Of a stretch of 64,000 bases of DNA, positions 28,193-36,731 are shown piece after piece. Where the stretch lies: positions 2,480,001 to 2,544,000 of the forward strand of contig NC_014550.1 of NCBI RefSeq assembly GCF_000197735.1, written 5' to 3'. A program made the translations under genes and the position numbers. The notes beneath the pieces were generated by a model. That model ran no database searches. It was not told the DNA's origin and worked only from the letters and a program-made list of their open reading frames with translations. Position 1 is the stretch's first letter; every line of letters begins with the position of its first letter. This stretch comes from Glutamicibacter arilaitensis Re117 (GTDB lineage Bacteria; Actinomycetota; Actinomycetes; Actinomycetales; Micrococcaceae).

Positions 28193-28747
28193 CTAGTTGT
28201 CTTCCGGGTGGGCATCCAGTCCATAGCGCTGGTTCAGCGGATCAACGAACAGATCCGGTTCATTAGGCGGAGCATAGGTGTAGCGGATGAAGGCTACCCC
28301 GAGCGGCAGCAAGAGCAGCACGCTGATCCCAATGCTCCAGATGCTCGCTGCCAGCTCGGTGGCCACCAGTGCGAAGATCATCAGCGCCAGCCCAACGGTG
28401 ATGGCAAAGACCGCGATATCCAGCCAGAGCAGGTTCTTCCCGGTGATCGACTTGTAGCCGAAGACCATGGCGACCATGGAAACCGGAACCGAGTACAGTG
28501 CAGCGGTCATTGCCGGGATGAACCCCAGGATCTGCCATCCACCCAAAGCGAAGAGTCCAACCAGCCACAGCAGCACCGGCCAGAACGCGATCTTGATATG
28601 TTCCCAATAGCTCTCGTTCACCGCGGCGAATACCGCCACGACCTTGTTGTGCCCCGACCAGTCATAGGCAAAATGCAGCAGCGAGCCGACGAGCACAAGT
28701 GGGATGATAGCCCACGCATTGAGTACCAGCAGATTCGTTGTATCCAT
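28193..28747 (-). CDS. DUF6512-like integral membrane protein
   Basis: 184 residues with five to six hydrophobic helices. The pattern LVGSLLHFAYDWSGHNKVVAVFAAVNESYWEHIK, with conserved NESxWEHxK in the first loop, resembles DUF6512 proteins; that assignment is from memory. Start ATG 28747 is chosen because TATGGT sits 6 nt upstream and no Shine-Dalgarno exists. Longer starts would run into the promoter region. Confidence 0.65.
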   Translation of the reverse strand: MDTTNLLVLNAWAIIPLVLVGSLLHFAYDWSGHNKVVAVFAAVNESYWEHIKIAFWPVLLWLVGLFALGGWQILGFIPAMTAALYSVPVSMVAMVFGYKSITGKNLLWLDIAVFAITVGLALMIFALVATELAASIWSIGISVLLLLPLGVAFIRYTYAPPNEPDLFVDPLNQRYGLDAHPEDN

Positions 28748-28753
28748 ACGGTA

Positions 28754-28759
28754 ACCATA
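28754..28759 (-). promoter_or_regulatory. Probable -10 box, leaderless membrane gene
   Basis: TATGGT, 6 nt (TACCGT), then ATG 28747. Same geometry as other leaderless starts in the window. Confidence 0.45.
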
Positions 28760-28999
28760 AGCGATTGGCTTGGTCGCCTCTGGCTTGGAAGACACAGGAG
28801 ACCTGCCGCAATCCAGTGTCTTGGATAAGGGCCTGTCGCTAGGCTGGAAACCTGACAAACCCTATCGGCCATCGGTAGGCTCCATCCCAGCGTTGCTTTG
28901 CCGGGAGCATCCGCCGCCACTTCAAGGAGTGCTCTGCAGGTTGGAGCCCAAGTACGATGGGCAGCGGACGAGGCACCCCGGGCAGACTTGGAGGAACCG

Positions 29000-29605
29000 A
29001 TGACTCTCATGGCAGCCGGGCGCAGGCATTCGGTGGCACTGCGACAGGACGGCGCCGTGCTGGCCACCGGCAATAACCGGGCCGGCGAGTGTTCTATCGA
29101 CCAGTGGTCGGCGATCACCAGCGTAGCGGCCGGTAATGTTCATGCGGCGCGCAACACCGGCCGTTCGCACACCGTAGGGCTTCGCGCCGACGGCACGGCG
29201 CTTGCCACCGGCAATAACCAACGGGGCCAATGCTCCGTGGCCAGCTGGAGCGGCCTGCAAGCGATAGCCGCGGGTCAACTGCATACTGTCGGGCTGCGCA
29301 CCGACGGCACCGTCGTGGCCACTGGCGACCAGCGAAGCGGGGCGTGCGAAGTGCAAAACTGGAATGCGGTGACCACGCTTTGCGCCGGCAGCCAGCACAC
29401 CGTGGCCCTGCGCAGCGATGGCATGGTGCTGGCCACCGGGGACAACTCGTTTGGCCAGTGCAATGTGGGTTCATGATCGAAGGTCATCGCCATTGCCGCC
29501 GGTTCATTGCATACCCTCGGCTTGCTCACCGACGGCACCTTCGTGGCCACTGGCAGTAACAGCGACGGGCAATGCGATGTCGTCGGGTGGATGGTCCGGG
29601 ACTGA
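29000..29605 (+). pseudogene. RCC1-repeat (beta-propeller) protein interrupted by in-frame TGA
   Basis: Five RCC1-like repeats are visible, each H(S/T)xxLRxDGxxxATGxxxxGxC followed by a W and then AAG. GGAGGAACCG precedes the ATG at 29000. In repeat four the frame hits TGA (29474-29476) exactly where the other repeats have Trp (QWSAI, SWSGL, NWNAV). The same frame then continues with SKVIAIAAGSLHTLGLLTDG to a second stop at 29603-29605. A single TGG to TGA change therefore truncates the protein (158 of about 201 residues). The first linker has an odd NVHAARNTGRS insertion. Confidence 0.85.
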
Positions 29606-29781
29606 CCCGCCTGCTGGTGCGACGGCGCACAGCCCGCGGATTCCGGCGCCAAGGATCCCGACTTCCATGCATCCTCCTGTCGTGGTTTCCCTGCTCATTG
29701 CTTCGGCACCCCTGCACACTGCAAACCCCCTTTCACCGGACAACATGCCGTCAGGACATCGCGTGGGGACCCAGTGGTGGC

Positions 29782-29787
29782 TAGGCT
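29782..29787 (+). promoter_or_regulatory. Probable -10 box, leaderless phosphomutase operon
   Basis: TAGGCT, then GGGAAC, then ATG 29794; no Shine-Dalgarno is possible at this spacing if transcription begins at the ATG. Confidence 0.6.
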
Positions 29788-29793
29788 GGGAAC

Positions 29794-30477
29794 ATGGCCA
29801 CAGTTATTCTCGTGCGGCATGGCCGCACTACCGCCAACGCCAGCGGCGTATTGGCTGGACGCACCCCGTCGGTGTTCTTGGACCACACCGGCGAAGAACA
29901 GGCGATGCGTACCGCCGAACGCCTCGCGACCCTGCCCTTGGCAGCGGTGGTCACCAGCCCGCTGGAACGCTGCGTGCAGACCGCCAACTTCGCATTGCAG
30001 CGTCAGGAGAACGCGCCTGAATTGCTCATCGAGCCAGAGATCTCCGAATGCGACTACGGACTGTGGCAGGGCCGCACGCTGCAGGACTTGGCTGGCGAAG
30101 ATCTATGGAAGCAAGTGCAATCCACCCCCTCCGCGGTGACCTTCCCCGAGGGTGAATCCATGGCCGGGATGCAGGCACGCGCTGTGGCGGCAATCAGGCG
30201 CCACGATGCTGCAGTGGAAGCCGAGCATGGGACCGGCGCAGTGTGGGCGGCCTTCAGCCATGGCGATATCATCAAGTCGGTATTGGCCGATGCGCTGGGA
30301 ATGCATCTGGACCTGTTCCAGCGGCTGAATGCGGGACCAGCTTCCGTATCAATCGTGCACTACGGCGCCGGGGCGCCCCGGGTGTACTCCATCAATACCG
30401 ATGCCGGAGATCTCTCATGGCTCGCCCCAGGACTCAAGGCAGCGGATGCCCCGGTCGGTGGCGGCGCAGGACACTAA
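29794..30477 (+). CDS. MSMEG_4193-type histidine phosphatase family protein (putative phosphomutase)
   Basis: 227 residues. The phosphohistidine motif ILVRHGRTTANASG is at the N-terminus, the second catalytic pair in SPLERCVQTA and CDYGLWQGRTL, and the late His in WAAFSHGDIIKSVLADAL. The protein belongs to the MSMEG_4193 family found in actinobacteria next to DUF3090 and SCO1664-type proteins, and both follow here. The substrate is unknown. First gene of the three-gene operon. Confidence 0.9.
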   Translation: MATVILVRHGRTTANASGVLAGRTPSVFLDHTGEEQAMRTAERLATLPLAAVVTSPLERCVQTANFALQRQENAPELLIEPEISECDYGLWQGRTLQDLAGEDLWKQVQSTPSAVTFPEGESMAGMQARAVAAIRRHDAAVEAEHGTGAVWAAFSHGDIIKSVLADALGMHLDLFQRLNAGPASVSIVHYGAGAPRVYSINTDAGDLSWLAPGLKAADAPVGGGAGH

Positions 30478-30487
30478 GGAAACTGAA

Positions 30488-31027
30488 ATGACAGCAACAG
30501 TCAACGAATTCAATTGGCCAGACCGCATTGTCATCGGCACCATCGGCGAGCCCGGCTCCCGCACCTTCTACCTCCAGGCCCGGGCTGGTTCCGAGCTGGC
30601 CAGCATCGCCTTGGAAAAGCAGCAGGCCGCAGTGGTCGCTGAGATGATCGATGAAATCCTTGATCAGCTCTCCACCGTCGAGGGCAATCCCTTCAGCGTT
30701 CCGGAGCACACCCCCGTGGAATTGGTGGATAACGAAGCGCTGGAAGAAGTCGATGAGTTATTCCGCGTCGGATCGATGAATCTGGGATGGGACGCCAGCG
30801 TGGCGCAAGTAGTGTTGGAAGCTTTCTCCTTGAATGAGGAAGACGAAGAGACCTACGACCCCGATGGCCCCGGTGCTCTGATGCGGGTTCGCATGCCGGT
30901 AGGCACAGCACGCGCCTTCGCCATGCGCACCCATGAGATCGTCGCGGCAGGCAGGCCAATGTGCGCCAACTGCGGTTATCCGATTGATCCAGATGGACAT
31001 ACCTGCCAGGACGAGAACGGCCAATGA
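30488..31027 (+). CDS. DUF3090 family protein with C-terminal zinc-ribbon-like Cys cluster
   Basis: 179 residues. The body starts NEFNWPDRIVIGTIGEPGSR and is acidic, with EALEEVDELF and LNEEDEETYDP. The C-terminus MCANCGYPIDPDGHTC holds three Cys and a His suited to one metal. AAGGAAAC precedes the ATG, 10 nt after the phosphatase gene. Middle member of the conserved phosphomutase/DUF3090/SCO1664 trio. No reaction is known. Confidence 0.9.
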   Translation: MTATVNEFNWPDRIVIGTIGEPGSRTFYLQARAGSELASIALEKQQAAVVAEMIDEILDQLSTVEGNPFSVPEHTPVELVDNEALEEVDELFRVGSMNLGWDASVAQVVLEAFSLNEEDEETYDPDGPGALMRVRMPVGTARAFAMRTHEIVAAGRPMCANCGYPIDPDGHTCQDENGQ

Positions 31028-31791
31028 GCTCTTCGGATCTGCTCACCGCGCAGCTGGAACTGACCGGCCGCATCACCACCGCATCCAACGCCACGTTCCT
31101 GGGGAATATCGGCAACTCCAAGGTGGTGTACAAACCGATCGCCGGGGAACAGCCGCTGTGGGACTTCCCGCACGGTACCTTGGCCTCTCGGGAGATCGCG
31201 GCCTATCTAGTTTCCGAAGCCTTGGGATGGAATCTGGTGCCGCGCACCTGGTTGCGCGATGGGCGGTTTGGCGAAGGCATGGTGCAGCTGTGGCAGGACA
31301 CCGACCCAGCACAGCATCCGGTGGACATCGTCCCCACCAGCAGCCTGCCAGCCGCCGGCTTGCTGCGAGTCCTTGATGGGCAGGATGAAGCCGGACAGCA
31401 GATGAGCCTGGTGCATGAAGACACCGTTTCACTACGACGCATGGCAGTCTTTGATGTCTTAGTGAACAACGCGGACCGCAAAGGCGACCACGTTCTAGCC
31501 ATGGCCGATGGCCATAGGTTCGGTGTGGACCATGGGCTGTGCTTCAACGAAGAGCACAAGCTGCGCACGGTGCTGTGGGGTTGGGATGGGCAGTCCCTGT
31601 CCGAAGACGAGCTTGCTGGCATCACCCGAGTCATCGAAGCGCTGGAGGCAGAACTTGGCGCGGAGTTGGCGGAACTGCTGACCGCTGAGGAAATAGCGGC
31701 CTTTTCCCGTCGTTGCCAGTCGCTAGTGGATGATGCGCATTTCCCGGCGCCCCACGGTCAAATGCCAGCGGTGCCCTGGCCATTGTTCTAA
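31024..31791 (+). CDS. SCO1664 family protein (PI3/4-kinase- or HipA-like fold)
   Basis: 255 residues. Kinase-like motifs are VVYKPIAGEQPLWDFP (ATP-binding Lys), VNNADRKGDHVLA (catalytic loop Asp/Asn) and RFGVDHGLCFN (metal Asp). The spacing resembles phosphoinositide-kinase/HipA-type enzymes. It overlaps DUF3090 by 4 nt (ATGA), indicating coupled synthesis. With the phosphatase-fold partner it may form a phosphorylation/dephosphorylation pair; this is inference. Confidence 0.88.
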   Translation: MSSSDLLTAQLELTGRITTASNATFLGNIGNSKVVYKPIAGEQPLWDFPHGTLASREIAAYLVSEALGWNLVPRTWLRDGRFGEGMVQLWQDTDPAQHPVDIVPTSSLPAAGLLRVLDGQDEAGQQMSLVHEDTVSLRRMAVFDVLVNNADRKGDHVLAMADGHRFGVDHGLCFNEEHKLRTVLWGWDGQSLSEDELAGITRVIEALEAELGAELAELLTAEEIAAFSRRCQSLVDDAHFPAPHGQMPAVPWPLF

Positions 31792-31812
31792 GACCTTGGC
31801 CACGAGCTACCT

Positions 31813-32442
31813 TCAGCGAGCTGTGAAAAGGCTACGCGCTGAGTTGATCAGCCACATGACTTCGCTGGTCTTCATCCCAGCGACGCCAGGTACGTAGATG
31901 TTCGGATGGTGGCGGTTCCATATCGAACCGGTGGCCGGGGAGACCCGTGGGCGCAGCTCGTACGCGAGCAGTTGATTGACGTTATGGTAGCCGGCGGCGG
32001 TCAATGGCATCACTGCCCTGCGGGTGTAGGAAGAATCGTGTTCGGCGCGCACCATCTGGTGCTCGGCCAGGCCGAAGTCCTGCCACGGGATGGGTCCCAC
32101 CCCACGCAAGGTCAGTCCATTGGCGTCGAGGATTACTGGCAGAGACTCAACCTCGCGATACCGGTTGCGCACCCGATGCCAGTGCAGCACCAGTGATCCC
32201 ATCGCGGTCAGCATGGCCAGGCACCCGAGAAAGCCGAAAACTGAACCTGCCGAGACTTCCATGCCGGTGAAAATGAGTACGGGAAAACCAACAAAGACTC
32301 CCACTGCAAGCAAGCCGATCAACCCAAGCAGGACCATGACCAGCGATTTCAATGCTTTGGACCAGCTCGCCGGTTCGCCTTCCAAGCAGATGCGTCCGGT
32401 GGCTTGCAAGGTATCCCACGCTTGGCTTGGACCTGTTTGCAC
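31813..32442 (-). CDS. Membrane protein with PH-like C-terminal domain, unknown function
   Basis: 209 residues. Two hydrophobic helices (about 32-55 and 62-85) are followed by SLPVILDANGLTLRGVGPIPWQDFGLAE, a pattern common in bacterial PH-like or YcxB/STM3941-type membrane proteins (strand, turn, I-P-W-x-D/E). The GTG start has GGAG 11 nt upstream. Isolated between two plus-strand transcription units. Confidence 0.6.
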   Translation of the reverse strand: MQTGPSQAWDTLQATGRICLEGEPASWSKALKSLVMVLLGLIGLLAVGVFVGFPVLIFTGMEVSAGSVFGFLGCLAMLTAMGSLVLHWHRVRNRYREVESLPVILDANGLTLRGVGPIPWQDFGLAEHQMVRAEHDSSYTRRAVMPLTAAGYHNVNQLLAYELRPRVSPATGSIWNRHHPNIYVPGVAGMKTSEVMWLINSARSLFTAR

Positions 32443-32613
32443 GCGAACAACTTCTCCTGGGGCTTTGTCGCGGATGCTGTCCGCAGTATTCCAACTAATA
32501 ATCTATACGATTGCCATTTTACCAACCATCACAAGTTCAGGAATAACGGCCAGTGCATCAACATTGTTACCGGATAGTAGGCAAATTACTTTTCCGGAAC
32601 AGGAGATCCACGC

Positions 32614-33309
32614 ATGAGCGCACTGGTGATCGTAGGAGCAGGCCCAGGACTTGGCCTCAGCGTTGCTGAGAAATTCGGCAGGAAGAATTTCGATGTAGCC
32701 TTGATTGCCAGAAATCAGGACAATCTCGATGCCCTGCAGAACTCACTTTCCAAGCTCAACATCAAAAGCTCCGGCTTCGCTGCCGATGTCACCGACGAGC
32801 AGCAACTAGATAAGGCCTTTACCCAGATTCGCGAAGCCTTTGGGCAGATCGACGTCTTGATCTACAACGCCGCTGTCATCGCACCGGTATCCGCCATCGA
32901 CACCACTGCCGACATGGCCAACCAGCACCTGCAGGTGAACATCATCGGCGGCATCGCCAGCGCACAGCAGGTCATCCCTCAGATGGTTGAGCGCAAGGAC
33001 GGAGCCATTTTCTTCACCAGCGGTGGATCGAGCGACCTGACTGCCACGCCAATCTTGACGACCTTGAGCATCGGAAAGTCAGGACTGCGCGCCTACGCCC
33101 ACTGCCTGCACGAAGAGCTATCTGGCCACGGCGTGCATGTGGGGATGCTTTCCATTGCCGGAGTCATCGAAGAAGGAACTTACTTCTCCCCCGACAAGAT
33201 CGCTGACGAATACATCGACATGTATGAGCAGCGCGATGGTGCAGAACGCTTCTATATCGATCCGTCACAGGATTCGGCAGCAGCGCTGAAGGAAACCTAC
33301 AGCGAATAG
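32614..33309 (+). CDS. Short-chain dehydrogenase/reductase (SDR)
   Basis: 231 residues. The N-terminal cofactor motif is VIVGAGPGLGLSVAEKFGRK, with G-P-G-L-G in place of the usual TGxxxGxG. DV and IYNAAV are present. The usual catalytic YxxxK is not found: the position reads TTLSIGKSGLRAY, which retains Lys but has Ser-Ile instead of Tyr. It may be an SDR with altered chemistry. AGGAG precedes the ATG with an 8-nt gap. Confidence 0.82.
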   Translation: MSALVIVGAGPGLGLSVAEKFGRKNFDVALIARNQDNLDALQNSLSKLNIKSSGFAADVTDEQQLDKAFTQIREAFGQIDVLIYNAAVIAPVSAIDTTADMANQHLQVNIIGGIASAQQVIPQMVERKDGAIFFTSGGSSDLTATPILTTLSIGKSGLRAYAHCLHEELSGHGVHVGMLSIAGVIEEGTYFSPDKIADEYIDMYEQRDGAERFYIDPSQDSAAALKETYSE

Positions 33310-33404
33310 CCTCAGCGCTCCCCTATCGTCAGCAAGCCGCCGGCTCTTGACCGACGCCCGCCCACAGGTCATTCTTGGAACCGGATAACCAAGGCGGGTC
33401 ACTC

Positions 33405-34244
33405 ATGAGTACGGTTGAAGTCAACGGTGTGGTTTTCGGAATCAATTCCTTCGGCAACGAGGAAGATCCATTGGTCTTGCTCATCGGAAGCACCACGATG
33501 CTCTCGTGGCCTGATGCATTCTGCGAAGCTCTGGCCGCGGGAGGACGCCATGCCGTGCGCTATGATCTGCGGGATTCTGGCGATTCAACGGCAGGGAACC
33601 CCATGAAGCCCGCCTATGATCTGCGTGATCTGGCTGCCGATGCTGCTGCTCTGGCTGCTCATTTGGACGATCGACCGGCGCATCTGGCAGGAATCGGTGT
33701 CAGCGGAATGGTCGCGCAGGTGGCGGCGTTGGATCATCCCGGCTCTTTTGACGCGCTGACATTGGTTGGGACCCGTCCGGTGGCACCCGGACCGGTGGAT
33801 GACGACTTGCCCGATCACGATCAGGCAACCATGGGCAAGCTGTTTTCCCGGCCGATGCCCGATTGGATGGACCGCGAAGCCGTGGCCCGGCGCTCAGCCG
33901 AAGGTTCGCAGATTCTTGGCAATGACCACCAAACTGCCAAGGTCCTTGCTGGTCGAATCTGGGACCGCACGGCGGGCTCCACGCCGGAAGTGCACATGGC
34001 AAACCAAATCGGAATCGTCTTCTCCAAGCTGGACTGCACTCCGCGCTGGCGCGAGCGGCTGCCCGAGCTGGAAATCCCAACCCTGGTGATCCATGGTGCG
34101 AAGGATCCGTTCTTCCCCGTAGGCAATGGCGAAGCCTTGGCGCGGGAAATTCCGAATGCTTCCCTGCTCGTTTTGGAGAACGCTTCGACCGTCATTCCGC
34201 CGTCCGACTTCGGTGAAGTTGCGGCCGCGATGCTGCAGCTCTAG
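33405..34244 (+). CDS. Alpha/beta-fold hydrolase lacking the catalytic histidine
   Basis: 279 residues from ATG 33405 (MSTVEVNGVVFG). The Ser100 elbow reads GIGVSGMVAQ, with Met in place of the second Gly of GxSxG, and the acid is in VIHGAKDPFFPV. Where family members have a G-H-x-x-P sequence near the C-terminus, this protein reads LENASTVIPPSDF and has no His. It is either inactive, or uses another base, or has a non-hydrolytic role. AAGGCGGG precedes the ATG. Confidence 0.82.
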   Translation: MSTVEVNGVVFGINSFGNEEDPLVLLIGSTTMLSWPDAFCEALAAGGRHAVRYDLRDSGDSTAGNPMKPAYDLRDLAADAAALAAHLDDRPAHLAGIGVSGMVAQVAALDHPGSFDALTLVGTRPVAPGPVDDDLPDHDQATMGKLFSRPMPDWMDREAVARRSAEGSQILGNDHQTAKVLAGRIWDRTAGSTPEVHMANQIGIVFSKLDCTPRWRERLPELEIPTLVIHGAKDPFFPVGNGEALAREIPNASLLVLENASTVIPPSDFGEVAAAMLQL

Positions 34245-34279
34245 GGATGCTTGCATCCAGTTCCTTGTCACGTCTGGTA

Positions 34280-34285
34280 TAGGCT
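34280..34285 (+). promoter_or_regulatory. Probable -10 box, leaderless small gene
   Basis: TAGGCT (part of TATAGGCT), then GTTCCC, then ATG 34292. Confidence 0.55.
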
Positions 34286-34291
34286 GTTCCC

Positions 34292-34678
34292 ATGGATAGC
34301 CGACCGGTCCGAGACAAGGGCGACGAATTCCGTCCTGACGAGCTGGAGCTCCTGGCTTTGCTGTGCAGCGGCAGCGACGATGAATCGGCAAAGGCGCGCC
34401 AGCAATTGAAGTATGCCCGTTGGGGCGGTTACCAATTCGACGACTGCGATTGCTTTTGCATCTCTTTTCCCAGCAAGCGAGATTGCGAAAGCGTCCGCCA
34501 CGCTGGCGGGCCATTCTCCACCGCTGCTGTGTCCAAGGATGGCACGGTCCTTGGGCTTCTGGATCTGTGGCTGCTCGACGGCTACCTCCACTCAGTCGAA
34601 TACATGCCGTTTGAAGACGACCCGGGACACCTTCCAACCACCCGGGACTACACTCTGGAATTCAGCGGCCGGAACTAG
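34292..34678 (+). CDS. Conserved hypothetical protein (128 aa)
   Basis: Soluble, acidic protein starting MDSRPVRDKGDEFRPDELEL, with a central DDCDCFCISFPS Cys pair and a hydrophobic strand LGLLDLWLLDGYLHSVEYM. I do not recognise a family. A TAGGCT box 6 nt before the ATG and no Shine-Dalgarno suggest a leaderless mRNA. Ends before a 185-nt gap to the DUF4287 gene. Confidence 0.6.
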   Translation: MDSRPVRDKGDEFRPDELELLALLCSGSDDESAKARQQLKYARWGGYQFDDCDCFCISFPSKRDCESVRHAGGPFSTAAVSKDGTVLGLLDLWLLDGYLHSVEYMPFEDDPGHLPTTRDYTLEFSGRN

Positions 34679-34862
34679 GTTCCACGCTCTGGCCGCTGAC
34701 AGGTCTTATCTGTTCTTAGACGCACGTCTTGACTTGCCTATCGGCCACCTCATCCAGCCTGGGCGTTGCAGGCCTGGCGCTCTGCGATCATTTCCCCTAT
34801 GCGCAGCGGTCGATCAGGACTAGGATTCTGGGCAAGCTTCCGTGCATTCGAAAGGTTTAGCC

Positions 34863-35156
34863 ATGTCTTTCCAAGCTTATTTGGACACGATAGAAAAGAA
34901 GACCGGGCTCACGCCCCGCCAGCTGCTGGAGATTGCCCGCGAAAAAGGACTTGGCCAAGAAGGTGTCAAAGCAGCGGAGATTTTGGATTGGCTCAAGGAG
35001 GACTACCAACTGGGCCGGGGCCATGGCATGGCGCTGGTCCATGTCATCCAGAAGGGACCGAACATCTCCAGCAAACACGTCGGATCCGGCGGCATGCACA
35101 ATGACGACTCAGCTGTTCTGTGGCTGGACGGCATCGCAACCAAGCCTTCGAACTGA
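34863..35156 (+). CDS. DUF4287 domain protein
   Basis: 97 residues: MSFQAYLDTIEKKTGLTPRQ is the DUF4287 signature, followed by LKEDYQLGRGHGMALVHVIQKGP. The GRGHxMAxxHxxK pattern is characteristic. GAAAGG precedes the ATG. Function unknown; homologues are often found near DUF1801 or cytoplasmic metal-related genes, but none is adjacent here. Confidence 0.85.
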   Translation: MSFQAYLDTIEKKTGLTPRQLLEIAREKGLGQEGVKAAEILDWLKEDYQLGRGHGMALVHVIQKGPNISSKHVGSGGMHNDDSAVLWLDGIATKPSN

Positions 35157-35176
35157 ATTTGCCAAAGGAAAAGCTG

Positions 35177-35410
35177 CTAGAGCTTCTGCTCGCCTGCCTC
35201 GGTCTGCGCGTCTTTTCGTTGGTCTCGTACTGCACTGGTAGCAGCCGTAGCTAGAGCAATCACCAATGCGATCCAGAAGCTACCCAGTGCTTCGATCATC
35301 GTTCTGCCCGAAATCAGGCAATAGGCAACGACGAAGAGGGCCAACCCTGCAATCGAGACACCAAGATACACCGCGATGCGCCGCCAGGTGGCCTTGCCGA
35401 GTCTTCTCAT
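35177..35410 (-). CDS. Small two-helix membrane protein, unknown
   Basis: 77 residues with two clear membrane segments (RIAVYLGVSIAGLALFVVAY and FWIALVIALATAATSAV) and a charged, soluble C-terminus (RDQRKDAQTEAGEQKL). The layout resembles actinobacterial DUF4229-like small proteins but I cannot assign it with confidence. No clear Shine-Dalgarno. Confidence 0.55.
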   Translation of the reverse strand: MRRLGKATWRRIAVYLGVSIAGLALFVVAYCLISGRTMIEALGSFWIALVIALATAATSAVRDQRKDAQTEAGEQKL

Positions 35411-35741
35411 TCGTTTCTAACCAATTCAAGATGCCGCTGGCAGCTGGCCCTGCATGTACCTGCCGGCAGTTGCTGCGGGGCTTCGAAATTATTTATCCCA
35501 TTAGAGCATGCGGTTGGGATTCCTGAATTCTCAAGACTTCTCGGCTGCTTGAGCTATTTGTTGTTCGGACATGAACCGCAAATGCCGGTGGACCACCTTT
35601 CGCGCCCGTGGCAATGGCATCCGCTGAGGTTCCGGGGCTCAGGCAACTGCGATGCCATCCAACACGGCTAACAAGTACGCGGCCTCCTCGATGTTGCGGC
35701 TGCACGTATCTGGACATGCCTATTGCCGTGAGGCCAGACTC
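35411..35741. other. Intergenic region, no gene recognised
   Basis: About 330 bases between two minus-strand genes. Short frames in it have no protein-like features. A possible decayed gene cannot be excluded, but nothing identifiable remains. Confidence 0.45.
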
Positions 35742-36731
35742 TTAGCGGTAATACCGGCTAATGGCAGCTGCGATATGGAATCGGTAGGTCCACAACCCGA
35801 ATTTCTGAACCGGAAGCAAAGCTATCCATTTGATCTTCTGCCAACCGCGCCGACGATTCGGCGTGATCCGTACCGAAAGCTGGGTGCCGCCAGTTGTTTC
35901 CTGCAACCCGAATTCAACCACCGCCCCGCAGGCTTGTGGGGAGTCGATGTAATTGAATGACCAGGCCAGGCTTCCTGCTTGCTGCGGCTGGGTCCGTCGG
36001 ACAAGACGGCGTCGGAATTCCGGCCTAACTTCTACGGGTTTCCCATTCGGCCAGATAGTCGGAGCGGTGACAATCCACTGTTCGTTGACATCCTCCTCAG
36101 CGGTTGAGGCCTCGATAGTTCCAGCGCGTTGGTCCCAGATAGTGATGTTCTGCGGATCATCCAGGAAGTTCCGGACCGTTTCTACCGGCGCCATGATGAA
36201 CGCACCGCTAGTTCCAGCAGCTGGCCTGCGCCCTGAGATCCCGGTGTTGGACCCACCAACTGGCTTTGCCTCTTGTTGGGCCAGCGCTTGGGATACTTGC
36301 TGGACAGATACACCGAGGCGTTCGAGAATGCTGGTGATCATCCCGCTGGGTTCTTCCAGCAACTCACCCAGCACTGCCGATGCGTCTCCGCTCTTACCCT
36401 TCTTGCTGGAGCTGACCAGCAAGTCCGTGGCGCGTTTGGTGAGTTCGAAGCCGTCTAATTCATGGAAAACTATGCGACCTGCTTCTGGAAATTCAGCATC
36501 GATGCCAAGAGAAGACAGCTGGGCATTGTGCTGCTGCTGAACTGCTTCCCTTGCTGCCGTCAGGGTGATGCCCAAGTCACGAAGGGCCCGGCCAGCAGCT
36601 TGCTCACTGAGCACAAGCGCCAGGAACAGGTGCTCGATATCAGCGTCACGTGCCCCAGTGCGCGAAGCTTCCTCCAGAGCGGATACAGAAAGCCCATGGC
36701 TGGTTTGGGCAGAAAGGGCGAATTTGCTCAT
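35742..36731 (-). CDS. Clp N-terminal domain + SRPBCC fusion protein
   Basis: 329 residues. Residues about 8-150 form two ClpA/ClpC N-terminal repeats: ALSAQTSHGLSVSALEEASR, DIEHLFLALVLS, FELTKRATDLLVSS and VLGELLEEPSGMITSILERLG. After a Gly/Ala linker, residues about 175-329 resemble the SRPBCC/START fold (FIMAPVETVRNFLDDPQNITIWD, then EVRPEFRRRLVRR). No AAA+ ATPase is present, so it is not an unfoldase; it may bind clients or hydrophobic ligands. Overlaps the HTH gene by 4 nt. Confidence 0.82.
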   Translation of the reverse strand: MSKFALSAQTSHGLSVSALEEASRTGARDADIEHLFLALVLSEQAAGRALRDLGITLTAAREAVQQQHNAQLSSLGIDAEFPEAGRIVFHELDGFELTKRATDLLVSSSKKGKSGDASAVLGELLEEPSGMITSILERLGVSVQQVSQALAQQEAKPVGGSNTGISGRRPAAGTSGAFIMAPVETVRNFLDDPQNITIWDQRAGTIEASTAEEDVNEQWIVTAPTIWPNGKPVEVRPEFRRRLVRRTQPQQAGSLAWSFNYIDSPQACGAVVEFGLQETTGGTQLSVRITPNRRRGWQKIKWIALLPVQKFGLWTYRFHIAAAISRYYR

